Shown: positions 8,108-16,913 of the stretch, in pieces
How positions within the stretch are numbered: position 1 is the stretch's first letter
Layout of the letters: every line of letters begins with the position of its first letter
Source of the DNA: Alphaproteobacteria bacterium
Lineage (GTDB): Bacteria; Pseudomonadota; Alphaproteobacteria; UBA8366; Aestuariispiraceae
Length of the DNA stretch: 64,000 nt
Reading direction: 5' to 3'
Assembly: GCA_024743195.1 (NCBI GenBank)
Contig: JANSXE010000001.1
Coordinates: 124,001-188,000, forward strand
Translations under genes and position numbers: made by a program
Notes under the pieces: generated by a model
The model's database searches: none
What the model saw: only the letters and a program-made list of their open reading frames with translations
What the model was told of the DNA's origin: nothing

Positions 8108-8587
8108 CTATTCGCCGGCGGCGAGCATGTCGGGCGCGTCGTCCGAGCGCGACGCCAGCGCGCCCGACAGCACGTCGTCGAGCGAAACCCGGGTCAGGAA
8201 GGCCTCGACCTCCTCTCCCAGGGCGCGCCAGAGATCGTGCGTGACGCACGGCTCGGCCATCGCGCCGCTCGCGTTGGCGGCGCAGCGGCAAGAGCGCGGA
8301 TCGCCGGGCGCGCATCGAGAGGAGGCTCCCGACTCCTCGACCGCCCGGACGATGTCGGCGATCGGAATGGCGTCGTGATCGCGCGCCAGCAGATAGCCGC
8401 CTCCGGGCCCCCGCACGCTCTTCACCAAGCCGGCGCGCCGCATCCGGGCGAACAGCTGCTCCAAATAGGACAGCGAGATGTCCTGACGCTCGGCGATGTC
8501 CGCGAGCGGCACCGGACGCGCCGATTGGCGCGCCGCCAGTTCCGCCAACGCCATCACCGCATAGCGGCCTTTGGTCGTCAGCTTCAT
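8108..8587 (-). CDS. iscR: Rrf2-family transcriptional regulator, IscR-like
   Basis: A 159-residue Rrf2 regulator starting MKLTTKGRYAVMAL, the usual IscR opening. GGAGG lies five bases before ATG 8585-8587, which decides against the much longer open frame to 8821. The winged helix covers residues 1-75. Candidate cluster ligands are Cys92, Cys100, Cys102, Cys114 and His117 within the CVTHDLW motif; compared with E. coli IscR (C92, C98, C104, H107) the loop is longer and has an extra Cys. It heads the two-desulfurase cluster and probably controls it in response to Fe-S demand. The 255-base gap upstream has two gttgcggt direct repeats (8655-8662, 8673-8680) that might be sites. Confidence 0.85.
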   Translation of the reverse strand: MKLTTKGRYAVMALAELAARQSARPVPLADIAERQDISLSYLEQLFARMRRAGLVKSVRGPGGGYLLARDHDAIPIADIVRAVEESGASSRCAPGDPRSCRCAANASGAMAEPCVTHDLWRALGEEVEAFLTRVSLDDVLSGALASRSDDAPDMLAAGE

Positions 8588-8842
8588 CGAACCTCCACAG
8601 CCTTCCGACGCCCGGGCGATCTCGCGTCGCCTCCGCGTCGGCGCACCCCGCCTCGTTGCGGTCGCCCGCCCTGTTGCGGTTGAAAGAAACGGCGGGCGCG
8701 CCGCGCGCACTCCGACCGTCACCCGCCAGCGAGGTAGCGCGCGGAAAATGCCTGTCCAGCCCGAAGCCGGAAAAATGCTGGGGAGACCGGGAAGGAAGCG
8801 CGCGCAAGGGGGCGCGCGCAAACGCGCCCGGACGTGCGTCGG

Positions 8843-9604
8843 CTATCGGCGGCCCGGCGAAGCGGCCTCGCCGCCCGTCTCGTCGCCGTAGGAGCCTGCG
8901 GGAGGCGGCGCCGCGCCCCCGGATTCGCTCAGACGGCTTTCGAGGTCCTTGACCTGCGCTTCGAGCGTGGCGACCTGTCGCATCAGCCCTTCGATGGCGC
9001 GCGCCGCCGGATCGGGAAGATCCTGAAGCGGCGTGCCGTAGGGGGCGAAGCCGTCCGATTTGCGCGCGGCCCGGCTGATCACGACCTTGGCCGGAATGCC
9101 GGCGACGGTCGCGCCTTCCGGGACGGCCTTCACGACCACCGCATTGGCGCCGACGCGGGCGCCCTTGCCGACCGTGATCGGCCCCAGAATTTGCGCGCCG
9201 GAGCCGACGATGACGCCGTCCTCCAGCGTCGGGTGACGCTTCTGGCAGCGCTGCTCGTCGGACGCCTCCGCCGGCGAAACGCCGCCGAGCGTGACGTCGT
9301 GATAGAGCGTCACGTCGTCGCCGATTTCCGCCGTCTCGCCGATCACAACGCCCATGCCGTGGTCGATGAAGAAGCGCTCGCCGATGGTGGCGCCCGGATG
9401 GATCTCCACCCCGGTCAGCCAGCGGGCCAATTGCGAAATCCCGCGCGCCAGCAGATGCCAGTCCGCGCGATAGAGCCGATTGGCCAGCCGATAGGCCTGC
9501 ACCGCGTGAAAGGCGGGGTAGAACAGCACGACTTCAAGCCGCGAGCGCGCCGCAGGGTCGCGCGCGATCATGCCGTCGATTTCGTCACGAAGCCTGTCGA
9601 ACAT
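8843..9604 (-). CDS. cysE: Serine O-acetyltransferase CysE
   Basis: A 253-residue left-handed beta-helix acetyltransferase that makes O-acetylserine, the carbon precursor of cysteine. Family landmarks are [25 protein letters not shown], and hexapeptide repeats ending with VAGIPAKVV; a coiled C-terminal tail follows (about residues 215-253). ATG 9602-9604 preceded by AAGGA is preferred to the long open frame to 9790. It transcribes toward the iscR and desulfurase genes, which fits a supply of cysteine for sulfur mobilisation, though the 255-base gap argues against a single operon. Confidence 0.92.
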   Translation of the reverse strand: MFDRLRDEIDGMIARDPAARSRLEVVLFYPAFHAVQAYRLANRLYRADWHLLARGISQLARWLTGVEIHPGATIGERFFIDHGMGVVIGETAEIGDDVTLYHDVTLGGVSPAEASDEQRCQKRHPTLEDGVIVGSGAQILGPITVGKGARVGANAVVVKAVPEGATVAGIPAKVVISRAARKSDGFAPYGTPLQDLPDPAARAIEGLMRQVATLEAQVKDLESRLSESGGAAPPPAGSYGDETGGEAASPGRR

Positions 9605-9930
9605 CGGATCCTTGCCTCCGCTGGCGCGCCCTGCCTCCGGACGCCCCCCGACCCCGCTTTCCGGGTCGGATCCGGACGGCGCGCGCCGTCGCAACCGTGC
9701 GTTTGCCGTTCGATCCCGCCGCCCAGCCGGCGCGCATCTTCGCGCCGTCGCCGTCAGGACCGGCTTGCCGAAACGCCCCCTCTTCGACAAGGTTCCAAAT
9801 TGCCGTCAACTTCACTACATATACGCGGGCGGCGGCTGCGGTCAAGGCGGCCGCCATGAAAGCTCAAGTATCTCAAGCTGTTGGACGGGCGCCACGCTGC
9901 GGCGCCTTTGCGCGTCGCGAAGGGAACCCG
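9605..9930. other. Divergent intergenic region between cysE and an alpha/beta hydrolase
   Basis: These 326 bases separate divergent genes and hold no credible gene. Most is GC-rich; the relatively AT-rich patch at about 9795-9826 (ccaaattgccgtcaacttca and the following ctacatatac) is the likely promoter zone for one or both sides. No clear paired -35/-10 could be assigned. Confidence 0.4.
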
Positions 9931-10596
9931 ATGCCTGAAGTCATCATCAACGGCCCGGAGGGCCGGCTCGAAGGGCGCTACACCCATGGGGAGGCGCCGA
10001 ACGCGCCGATCGCGCTGTTCCTGCATCCGCACCCGGTGCATGGCGGCACGATGAACAACAAGGTCGTCTACGAACTCTACCACACCTTCGCGAAACGGGG
10101 CTTTTCCTGCCTGCGCTTCAATTTCCGCGGCGTCGGCCGCAGCCAAGGCGAGTTCGCCCGCGGCGAGGGCGAACTGTCCGACGCGGCCTCCGCGCTCGAC
10201 TGGCTGCAGACCTACAACGAGAACGCGTCCGGCTGCTGGATCGCCGGTTTTTCCTTCGGCGCCTGGATCGCGATGCAGCTTCTGATGCGCCGGCCGGAGA
10301 TCGTGGGCTTCGTCGCCGTCGCCCCGCCCGCCGGGAAGGAGGATTTCAGCTTCCTCGCGCCCTGCCCCTCCTCGGGCCTGATCGTCAACGGCTCCGAGGA
10401 CCAGCTCTATGCGCCGGAGCAGACGACGAAGCTGGTCGACAAGCTGCGGCAGCAGAAGGGCATCACCATCTCGCATGAAGTGATCCAGGGCGCGAACCAC
10501 TTCTTCAGCGACAAGGTGAGCGAACTGGGCGACGTGGTCGGCGGCTATGTCGACGACCGACAGGGCGACGGCGCGAGCAAGCGCAAGACCGGCTGA
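9931..10596 (+). CDS. Alpha/beta hydrolase, dienelactone-hydrolase-like
   Basis: A 221-residue single-domain alpha/beta hydrolase. The HPHPVHGG motif at 32-39, the nucleophile elbow GFSFGAW with Ser108, Asp157 after an IVNGSED strand and His190 in GANHFF make a full catalytic triad. This type is widespread in alphaproteobacteria and often stands near isc/suf genes without a known substrate. ATG 9931 follows GAAGGGA. It converges with anmK, 21 bases apart. Confidence 0.85.
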   Translation: MPEVIINGPEGRLEGRYTHGEAPNAPIALFLHPHPVHGGTMNNKVVYELYHTFAKRGFSCLRFNFRGVGRSQGEFARGEGELSDAASALDWLQTYNENASGCWIAGFSFGAWIAMQLLMRRPEIVGFVAVAPPAGKEDFSFLAPCPSSGLIVNGSEDQLYAPEQTTKLVDKLRQQKGITISHEVIQGANHFFSDKVSELGDVVGGYVDDRQGDGASKRKTG

Positions 10597-10617
10597 GCGG
10601 ACGCCCGACGCGGAGCG

Positions 10618-11748
10618 TCAGCCCACCGCAGCCGCCGGCGGATCGGCGCGGCGCGGATGGACGAGCCGGCCGCCGACGGTGGGCGCGGCGACGCCCGTCG
10701 TCTCCGGAAAGCTGATCGGCAGACCGGCGAGGCGGCGCACCGCCATGTAGGCGAAGGCTTCCGCTTCCAGCACGTCGCCGTCGGCGCCGAGCGCCTCCAC
10801 CGGTTCGACCGGCGCGGCCAGCCGTTGCCTCAAAGCGCGCATGATCTCCGGATTGCGGCGCCCGCCGCCGGTCACGAACCAGCGCGCTGGCGGCCGTGTC
10901 ACCAGCGCCGCGCCGCGCGCAACCGCCTCCACCAGAAACGCCACGAGGGTCGCCGCCGCATCCTCGGTCGACAGCCGCTCCACCGGCGTCGTGTCGAAGG
11001 CGTTGCGATCCAGCGACTTCGGATAGGGCGCGGCGAAATAGGGATGGTCCAGCATCGCCGCCAGCGCCGCGTCGTCGACCCGGCCGGCTGCGGCGAGGCG
11101 CCCGTTCGCATCCATCCGCGCGCCGAGGCGCCGCGCAACCAGATCGTCGATCGGCGCGTTGCCCGGTCCAGTGTCGAAGCCGATCGGCGCGGCGTCCAGC
11201 GCCTCGACCACGGTCAGGTTCGAAACCCCGCCGACATTCAGGAAGCCGATCGGCGGCTCCGCCCCGCCGGCGGCGGCGAGCGCGCGGTGGTAGACCGGCG
11301 CGAAGGGCGCGCCGTGGCCGCCGGCCGCCATGTCCGCCGCGCGGAAGTCGAACACGACCGGCAGACCCAGCCGGTCGGCCATCGCCTGCCCGTCGCCCAG
11401 TTGCCAGGTCCAACCCGACCGGCCGCCCTCCGGCGGCTGATGGAAGATCGTCTGACCGTGGAAGCCGACCACGTCCACGTCCGCCACCGTCAGTCCGGCC
11501 TCCGCCATCAGCGCCTCGACGGCGGCGATGTGCGCCTGGGTCACGCCGGTCTCGGCCTCCGCCGTCAGTGCGTCCGGCGCGCGCGCGGACAGACAGCGCG
11601 CAAGCGTCTCGCGCAACGCCGCGTCGTAGGCGGCGCTCGCGGAGCGGCCGCGCGTCAGGCGCCCCGCGCCGTCCGTCTCCAGGATCGCGGCGTCGACGCC
11701 GTCCATCGACGTCCCGCTCATCAGGCCGATCGCGCGTCGGATCGTCAT
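10618..11748 (-). CDS. anmK: Anhydro-N-acetylmuramic acid kinase AnmK
   Basis: A 376-residue sugar kinase of the AnmK family. The N-terminal [12 protein letters not shown] is the signature, followed by [20 protein letters not shown] and NVGGVSNLT; the C-terminal part has a [12 protein letters not shown] motif. The enzyme both hydrates and phosphorylates 1,6-anhydroMurNAc released in cell-wall turnover, giving MurNAc-6-phosphate for recycling. It is divergent from tyrS, an arrangement common in this class. ATG 11746-11748. Confidence 0.95.
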   Translation of the reverse strand: MTIRRAIGLMSGTSMDGVDAAILETDGAGRLTRGRSASAAYDAALRETLARCLSARAPDALTAEAETGVTQAHIAAVEALMAEAGLTVADVDVVGFHGQTIFHQPPEGGRSGWTWQLGDGQAMADRLGLPVVFDFRAADMAAGGHGAPFAPVYHRALAAAGGAEPPIGFLNVGGVSNLTVVEALDAAPIGFDTGPGNAPIDDLVARRLGARMDANGRLAAAGRVDDAALAAMLDHPYFAAPYPKSLDRNAFDTTPVERLSTEDAAATLVAFLVEAVARGAALVTRPPARWFVTGGGRRNPEIMRALRQRLAAPVEPVEALGADGDVLEAEAFAYMAVRRLAGLPISFPETTGVAAPTVGGRLVHPRRADPPAAAVG

Positions 11749-11921
11749 GTAGCGTCCTCTCTCAACCAGACCCGGCCAGCGCGTTGAGCCGCCGGAGAAG
11801 CCATGCTAAAGCCCGCTGCCGCCGCGGCGCGGCGCACAGAGGACGACGCCTGCATCATGCGGGCGACCACGGCGCGCGACAAGGCGGGCGATCAGATCAG
11901 GCAAGACGGGCTCAGGGCATC

Positions 11922-13184
11922 ATGGCTGGCGGCTTTCGATCCGACTTCCTGCGCGCGATGGACGCGCGCGGCTTCATCCAGGACGTAACACATCCGGAAG
12001 AGCTGGACGCGCTTCTGTGCGCGCCGGCGCCCGTCGCCGCCTATATCGGCTTCGACGCGACCGCGACCTCGCTGCACGCCGGCAGCCTCGTCCAGATCAT
12101 GATGCTGCGCTGGCTTCAGAAGACCGGGCACAAGCCGGTGGTCCTGATGGGCGGCGGCACCACCAAGGTGGGCGACCCCACGGGCCGGGATTCGGCGCGC
12201 AAACTTCTGAGCGAGGATGAGATCGCGGCCAACATCGCCGGCATCAAGACCGTCTTCCAGAAGTACCTCGCCTTCGGCGACGGGCCGACGGACGCGGTGA
12301 TGGTGAACAACGCGGACTGGCTCGACGGGCTGAACTATCTGACCTTCCTGCGCGATTACGGGCGGCATTTCTCGGTCAATCGGATGCTGAGCTTCGACTC
12401 GGTGAAGCTGCGGCTCGAGCGCGAGCAGCCGATGAGCTTCCTGGAGTTCAACTACATGATCCTCCAGGCCTATGACTTCCTGGAGCTGAATCGCCGCTTC
12501 TCGGTGCGCCTCCAGATGGGCGGCTCGGACCAGTGGGGCAATATCGTCAACGGCGTGGAGCTGGGCCGGCGCGTCGACGAGGCCGCCCTGTTCGGACTGA
12601 CCACGCCGTTGCTGACCAAGTCCAGCGGCGAGAAGATGGGCAAGACCGCCGACGGCGCCGTCTGGCTCAACGCCGACAAGCTCAGCCCCTACGCCTATTG
12701 GCAGTTCTGGCGCAATACGGAGGACGCGGATGTCGGCCGCTTCCTGAAGCTCTTCACCGAGTTGCCGCTGGACGAGATCGATCGCTTGGCCGCGCTCGAC
12801 GGCGCGGAGATCAACGAGGCCAAGAAGGTGCTGGCGCACGAGGCGACCGCGATGTGCCACGGCGAGGCGGCCGCCCTGGAGGCCGCCGAGACCGCGCGGC
12901 GCACCTTCGAGGAGGGCGGGGTCGGCGAGGCCCTGCCGCGCATCGAGATTTCGCGCGCCGACATCGACGCCGGACGCGTGGGCCTGCTGCAGGCGCTGGT
13001 GCAGGCCGGGCTCGCCGCGTCGAACGGCGACGCGCGCCGGCAGGTCCAGGGCGGCGCCGTGCGCATCAACGACGAAAAGGTCGCGGACCCCGCGCGCACG
13101 CTCACGGCCGCCGACGTCGGGACCGACGGCGTGATCAAGCTGTCGATCGGCAAGAAACGCCACGCGCTGGCGGCCCCGGTCTGA
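11922..13184 (+). CDS. tyrS: Tyrosyl-tRNA synthetase
   Basis: A 420-residue class I synthetase. The HIGH equivalent is HAGS at residues 52-55 and the KMSKS equivalent is KMGKT at 238-242; GGSDQWGNI marks the tyrosine pocket and a C-terminal S4 domain ([20 protein letters not shown]) ends the protein. An open frame extends far upstream, but ATG 11922 gives the normal TyrS N-terminus beginning at residues [13 protein letters not shown]. It converges with the large AsmA-like gene at a gap of seven bases. Confidence 0.96.
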   Translation: MAGGFRSDFLRAMDARGFIQDVTHPEELDALLCAPAPVAAYIGFDATATSLHAGSLVQIMMLRWLQKTGHKPVVLMGGGTTKVGDPTGRDSARKLLSEDEIAANIAGIKTVFQKYLAFGDGPTDAVMVNNADWLDGLNYLTFLRDYGRHFSVNRMLSFDSVKLRLEREQPMSFLEFNYMILQAYDFLELNRRFSVRLQMGGSDQWGNIVNGVELGRRVDEAALFGLTTPLLTKSSGEKMGKTADGAVWLNADKLSPYAYWQFWRNTEDADVGRFLKLFTELPLDEIDRLAALDGAEINEAKKVLAHEATAMCHGEAAALEAAETARRTFEEGGVGEALPRIEISRADIDAGRVGLLQALVQAGLAASNGDARRQVQGGAVRINDEKVADPARTLTAADVGTDGVIKLSIGKKRHALAAPV

Positions 13185-13191
13185 CCCCGGC

Positions 13192-16100
13192 TCAGTTTCC
13201 CTGCGAGTCGCGCGGCCCCGGCTCGGGCGGCGCGTCCGGGTCGCGCGGCGTCGGCGCGCCGAACAGGTCGCGCAGGAACCCGGGGGCCAGCACCGACAGC
13301 GGATTGACCGCGACGCGCGGCTCCTCAATCGGCCCCTCGATCGCATAGTTGGCGGCGAACAGCCCCTCTCCGCCGGTCAGGATCTGGCCCAGGATCGGGA
13401 TCGCCTTCAGCACCTGGTTGATCGAGTACATCGGCGCGACCGTGCCTTTGAGCGCGAGCGCGTCCGTTTCCAGATCGACCGTTCCGTCGACCGTGATGCC
13501 GATCGCCCCGCCATAGGCGCGCGCGTCGCTCAGGGTCAGCACGCCCTCATCGTAGACGAAGTCGGTTTCCGCCTTGTCGAAATCCAACCCGGACTGGGTG
13601 AGCGACGAGAGGACGCCGGTCAGCGACATGAACTCCAGGAGCTTGGCCAGAACCGGCGCGCGCTCCAGCGTGAAACGCTCGATCGTCGCGCGGCCCGAGA
13701 GTGGCGCGCCCGGCGCCGCCTGCTCGCCCTCGATCAGAAGCGCGCCGCCGGCGATCCGCGCCGTCCAATCGAGCGCCGAGAGCGCGCCGCCGGCGTTGTC
13801 CGACGCAACCCGCAAGCGCTGCACGCCCCCGCCGTCCGGTGCGAAATCGACCGCTACGGCGCCGCCGTCCGGAATCCGCGCGTCGAGTTGAAGCGCGCGC
13901 AGATGCTCTCCGTCATGCTCGAGATCCAGCGCCACCGCCTCGAAGCGCCGGCCCGCATCGTCGGTCACGGCGTCGAAACGCGCGGCAAGGGCGATCGGCG
14001 GGCCGGGGGCCTCCTCCGCATCCGGGTGAGGCGCCGCCGCCTCGGCCTCCGCTTCGTCCTCGTCGCCGATCAGGCCGGAGACGTCGATCGACGTCCCGGA
14101 GAGCTCGACCGCATAGACGCCGTCGGATCCGCGCCGCACGGTTCCGCGCATCGCATGCGGCCCGTAGGTCAACCGATTGAGATCGAGGCGCGTAAGCCCG
14201 GAAAAGTCCCGCGGCGCGGCGAGCGAAAGCTCCGCCTCCAGACCCGCCCAGGGGACGCCCCCCTCAGAGCCCGGGGCCGCCTCCAGACGCAGCCGGGTGA
14301 GCTGGTAGTCGCCGGCGACGGGGATCGTCAACTCGGCCTCCAGCTGCGCCGCCCGGCCCGGCGGCTTCGCCCAGTTCAATCGATCGAGGTCGACGGCCGT
14401 CTCCGTCAGGTCGGCCGCGAGGGTCAAGCGCTCTTCCCCCGACCGCGCGACGCGATAGTCGAGCGCCGCGCCGACCGGCCCGGTCAGCACGTCGGAGACG
14501 GCGAGGCCGAACGAGGCGAGTTCGGCCGCGCTGGGACGCCCTTCCAGGGACATGCTGCGGGCGAACGGCGCCTCATCCTCGAAATTCTCGCGCCAGACGA
14601 GCGCCGTCTCGACGCCGTCGAGCGCAACCGCGCCGGAGACGTCCAGACCTGCATTGTCGATGAAGAGATCCACGGCGTCCGCGGTGACCGTCAGGTCCAG
14701 GGTCGGCTCCTGCACTCGAACGCCAGCCAGCTCCGCCGTGGCCTCGAAACGCACGTCGCTCCCCTGCAACTCGTCGATCAGCGGGAACGAGAAACGGGTG
14801 CGGGTCTTGGACGTTCCCGCGATCTGCGAGGCGTCGAGGCCGAGCTCCGACACGAACCGGAAGGGCTCCGCATCCAGCAGCGCCAGCGCATCCGGGACCG
14901 GCGCGTCGAGGGCCAAATCTATGGCGATCACTTGATCCGGATTCTGGAAGCCCGTGATCTCGATCCGCCCCTCCTCAACCGCAATGGCGCCGACCGCGCC
15001 AGAGACGAGATCGATGTCGAAGCGCTCCAGATCGAAGGTCGCGCGGCCCGAAACGCCCTCCGCCGGGGTCAAGGGCGCGAGGTAGTCGACCACGGCGTCA
15101 CGAAAGGCGATCTCACCGCCGAGACGCTCGAACGCGATAGGCGGCTCCGGCGCGCTCAGGGCCGCGGCCAGCGCCGCCGCGTCGGTGATCTCCGGCGCCG
15201 TCACCGCCAGGTCAAGTCGGGCTTCATCCACCGACGCGCGCGGGATGTTCGGGACGACCCAGTCGCGCGCGTCGATCGCGACGCTCGGCGGCCAGAAGGC
15301 GTCGAGCTGCTGCATCGGCAGGTCCGTGAGCCGCGCGTCGAGACGGCCCGACAGGCCGTTCGCGGAATCCATCGCGGCCGATCCGGCGAGCGAAAGGCGC
15401 GGTCCGCCGAGATCGACGGTGAGCGCGCCGATCTCCGCCGAGAGCGCGCCGTCGGCCCCGCGCGCCAGCGTCGCCTGCGCCTCCGCGCCGAAGATCACGA
15501 GCCCGTCCGGAAAGAACGCCGGCGCGAGCACCACGCCCTGGCGCGCCGCGAGGTCGGCGTCCAGGCTGAAGCGGCCGTCCGAGGTCCGGTATCGAAAGGC
15601 CGCCGCACCGGTCAGCGGCGCATCGAGCGCCCCGATCGCCGCCAGGGCCGGCGCAGCATCGGCGAGCCGGGCCGGCTCCAGCCGGTCGATGACGAGTTCG
15701 CCGGCGACTTCCTCCGGCTCGCCTTCCGAATAGCCGAGATGGGTTGCAGCGAGCTGAAGCGTTGCGAAGGGCGTCTCCATGCGGGCGGTCGCCGCGAGCG
15801 GCCGGGCCGCCCCGTCGAGGTCGAGCGTCGCCTCGAGGTCGGCCCGCTGCTCGGCCGGCAGCCAATCGGCGAGCGGCGGCGCGATGCGGCCGATCGCGCC
15901 GAGCGGCGCCTCGCGCACCGTCGCGGTCACCGAGAAGAGGTCCTCGCCATAAACGTGGGTCAGCGACGCGGAGACGCTGCTTTCCCCCTCCGTCAGAAGC
16001 AGGCGGCCGGAGAGCTTGCCGTCCAGGCCCTCTTGGTCGCGCACCATCACGGCGTTGATGTCGCGCCCGCGCCAGACCCGGTTCGTGACGCGGTTGATGA

Positions 16101-16680
16101 ACCAGATCCGGCTGTTCGTCAGCACGATCCGGGTCAGGCCGCCCAACAGCCCCTCGCCGTCCGGCGGGCGACCCAACTGATCGATCACCGAACGGGGCAG
16201 CAGCGCCCCTTGAACCGCGGGCGCGGCGCCCGTCCCCTCCGGCCCTTCGGTCGGCTCCGTCGCCGGATTGACCGCAAACGCCAGTCGGCCGTCCTGACGC
16301 TGAATGAGAACGAGTTGCGCGTCCAGCAGGTCGACGCTGGTCGGACGCACCGTTCCTTCGGCGACGTCGACGATCGAGAGCCCGACGGCGAGCCGCGGCA
16401 GCGCCGCGATCTCGCGGCCCTCGGCGTCGCTCAGGATCACATCGCGGGCGACCAGATCGACCGCGCGCTCCCAGCCGCCCCAGGTCAGTTCCGTATCGCC
16501 GATCGCGACGCGCAGCGCCGAGCCCGGCGGGTTCAGCGCATCCTCGATGGTCGAGGTCAGGAAGGTCAGGGAGACCGGACCGCTGGACAGCCGCCACACC
16601 GCCGCCCCGGCAAGCAGAACCGCGCCCACGATCAGGAAGGCGGCGATTTCGAGCAACAGGCGGCGCAGGCGTATTCGCAT
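13192..16680 (-). CDS. Giant AsmA/YhdP-like envelope protein (DUF3971)
   Basis: A 1162-residue protein with one N-terminal membrane segment (about residues 8-30, LLLEIAAFLIVGAVLLAG core) and a huge periplasmic part of repeating beta-strand character. The YhdP/DUF3971 and AsmA2 features include the early ELTWGGWERAVDLVARDV stretch and the C-terminal DFVYDEGVLTLSDARAYGG and YAIEGPIEEPRVAVNPLS region. Proteins of this fold are thought to form bridges carrying phospholipid between inner and outer membranes. ATG 16678-16680 with AGGA upstream is preferred to GTG 16683. A proline-rich tail ends the protein. Confidence 0.88.
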   Translation of the reverse strand: MRIRLRRLLLEIAAFLIVGAVLLAGAAVWRLSSGPVSLTFLTSTIEDALNPPGSALRVAIGDTELTWGGWERAVDLVARDVILSDAEGREIAALPRLAVGLSIVDVAEGTVRPTSVDLLDAQLVLIQRQDGRLAFAVNPATEPTEGPEGTGAAPAVQGALLPRSVIDQLGRPPDGEGLLGGLTRIVLTNSRIWFINRVTNRVWRGRDINAVMVRDQEGLDGKLSGRLLLTEGESSVSASLTHVYGEDLFSVTATVREAPLGAIGRIAPPLADWLPAEQRADLEATLDLDGAARPLAATARMETPFATLQLAATHLGYSEGEPEEVAGELVIDRLEPARLADAAPALAAIGALDAPLTGAAAFRYRTSDGRFSLDADLAARQGVVLAPAFFPDGLVIFGAEAQATLARGADGALSAEIGALTVDLGGPRLSLAGSAAMDSANGLSGRLDARLTDLPMQQLDAFWPPSVAIDARDWVVPNIPRASVDEARLDLAVTAPEITDAAALAAALSAPEPPIAFERLGGEIAFRDAVVDYLAPLTPAEGVSGRATFDLERFDIDLVSGAVGAIAVEEGRIEITGFQNPDQVIAIDLALDAPVPDALALLDAEPFRFVSELGLDASQIAGTSKTRTRFSFPLIDELQGSDVRFEATAELAGVRVQEPTLDLTVTADAVDLFIDNAGLDVSGAVALDGVETALVWRENFEDEAPFARSMSLEGRPSAAELASFGLAVSDVLTGPVGAALDYRVARSGEERLTLAADLTETAVDLDRLNWAKPPGRAAQLEAELTIPVAGDYQLTRLRLEAAPGSEGGVPWAGLEAELSLAAPRDFSGLTRLDLNRLTYGPHAMRGTVRRGSDGVYAVELSGTSIDVSGLIGDEDEAEAEAAAPHPDAEEAPGPPIALAARFDAVTDDAGRRFEAVALDLEHDGEHLRALQLDARIPDGGAVAVDFAPDGGGVQRLRVASDNAGGALSALDWTARIAGGALLIEGEQAAPGAPLSGRATIERFTLERAPVLAKLLEFMSLTGVLSSLTQSGLDFDKAETDFVYDEGVLTLSDARAYGGAIGITVDGTVDLETDALALKGTVAPMYSINQVLKAIPILGQILTGGEGLFAANYAIEGPIEEPRVAVNPLSVLAPGFLRDLFGAPTPRDPDAPPEPGPRDSQGN

Positions 16681-16913
16681 CACGTCCTAGAGGTGGCGGG
16701 CGGGGGCGGCGCCGGTCAAGGGGCTGGGCTGCGACCACGGCGCGCACGCCGTCTGTCCAGCCCCCCCGAATTCATCCGCCGGTCGAGGGGCGCTTGACCA
16801 TCATAACCGCTTCGCGCAGCTTTGACAGGATCGCATCGCCGGACCCGGCGCCCACCGGCGCGACGCGATCCGGTCGTCCCGCCCTAAGCCTCCGCGCCGA
16901 GAGCCCTCTCCCG

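Noticed and set aside
10896-11921. N-terminal extension of tyrS by some 340 codons
   Set aside because: It is antisense to anmK and Arg/Pro-rich; TyrS has normal length from 11922.
13888-16797. A 969-codon forward frame
   Set aside because: Antisense to the AsmA/YhdP-like gene, Arg/Gly/Pro-rich without family features.
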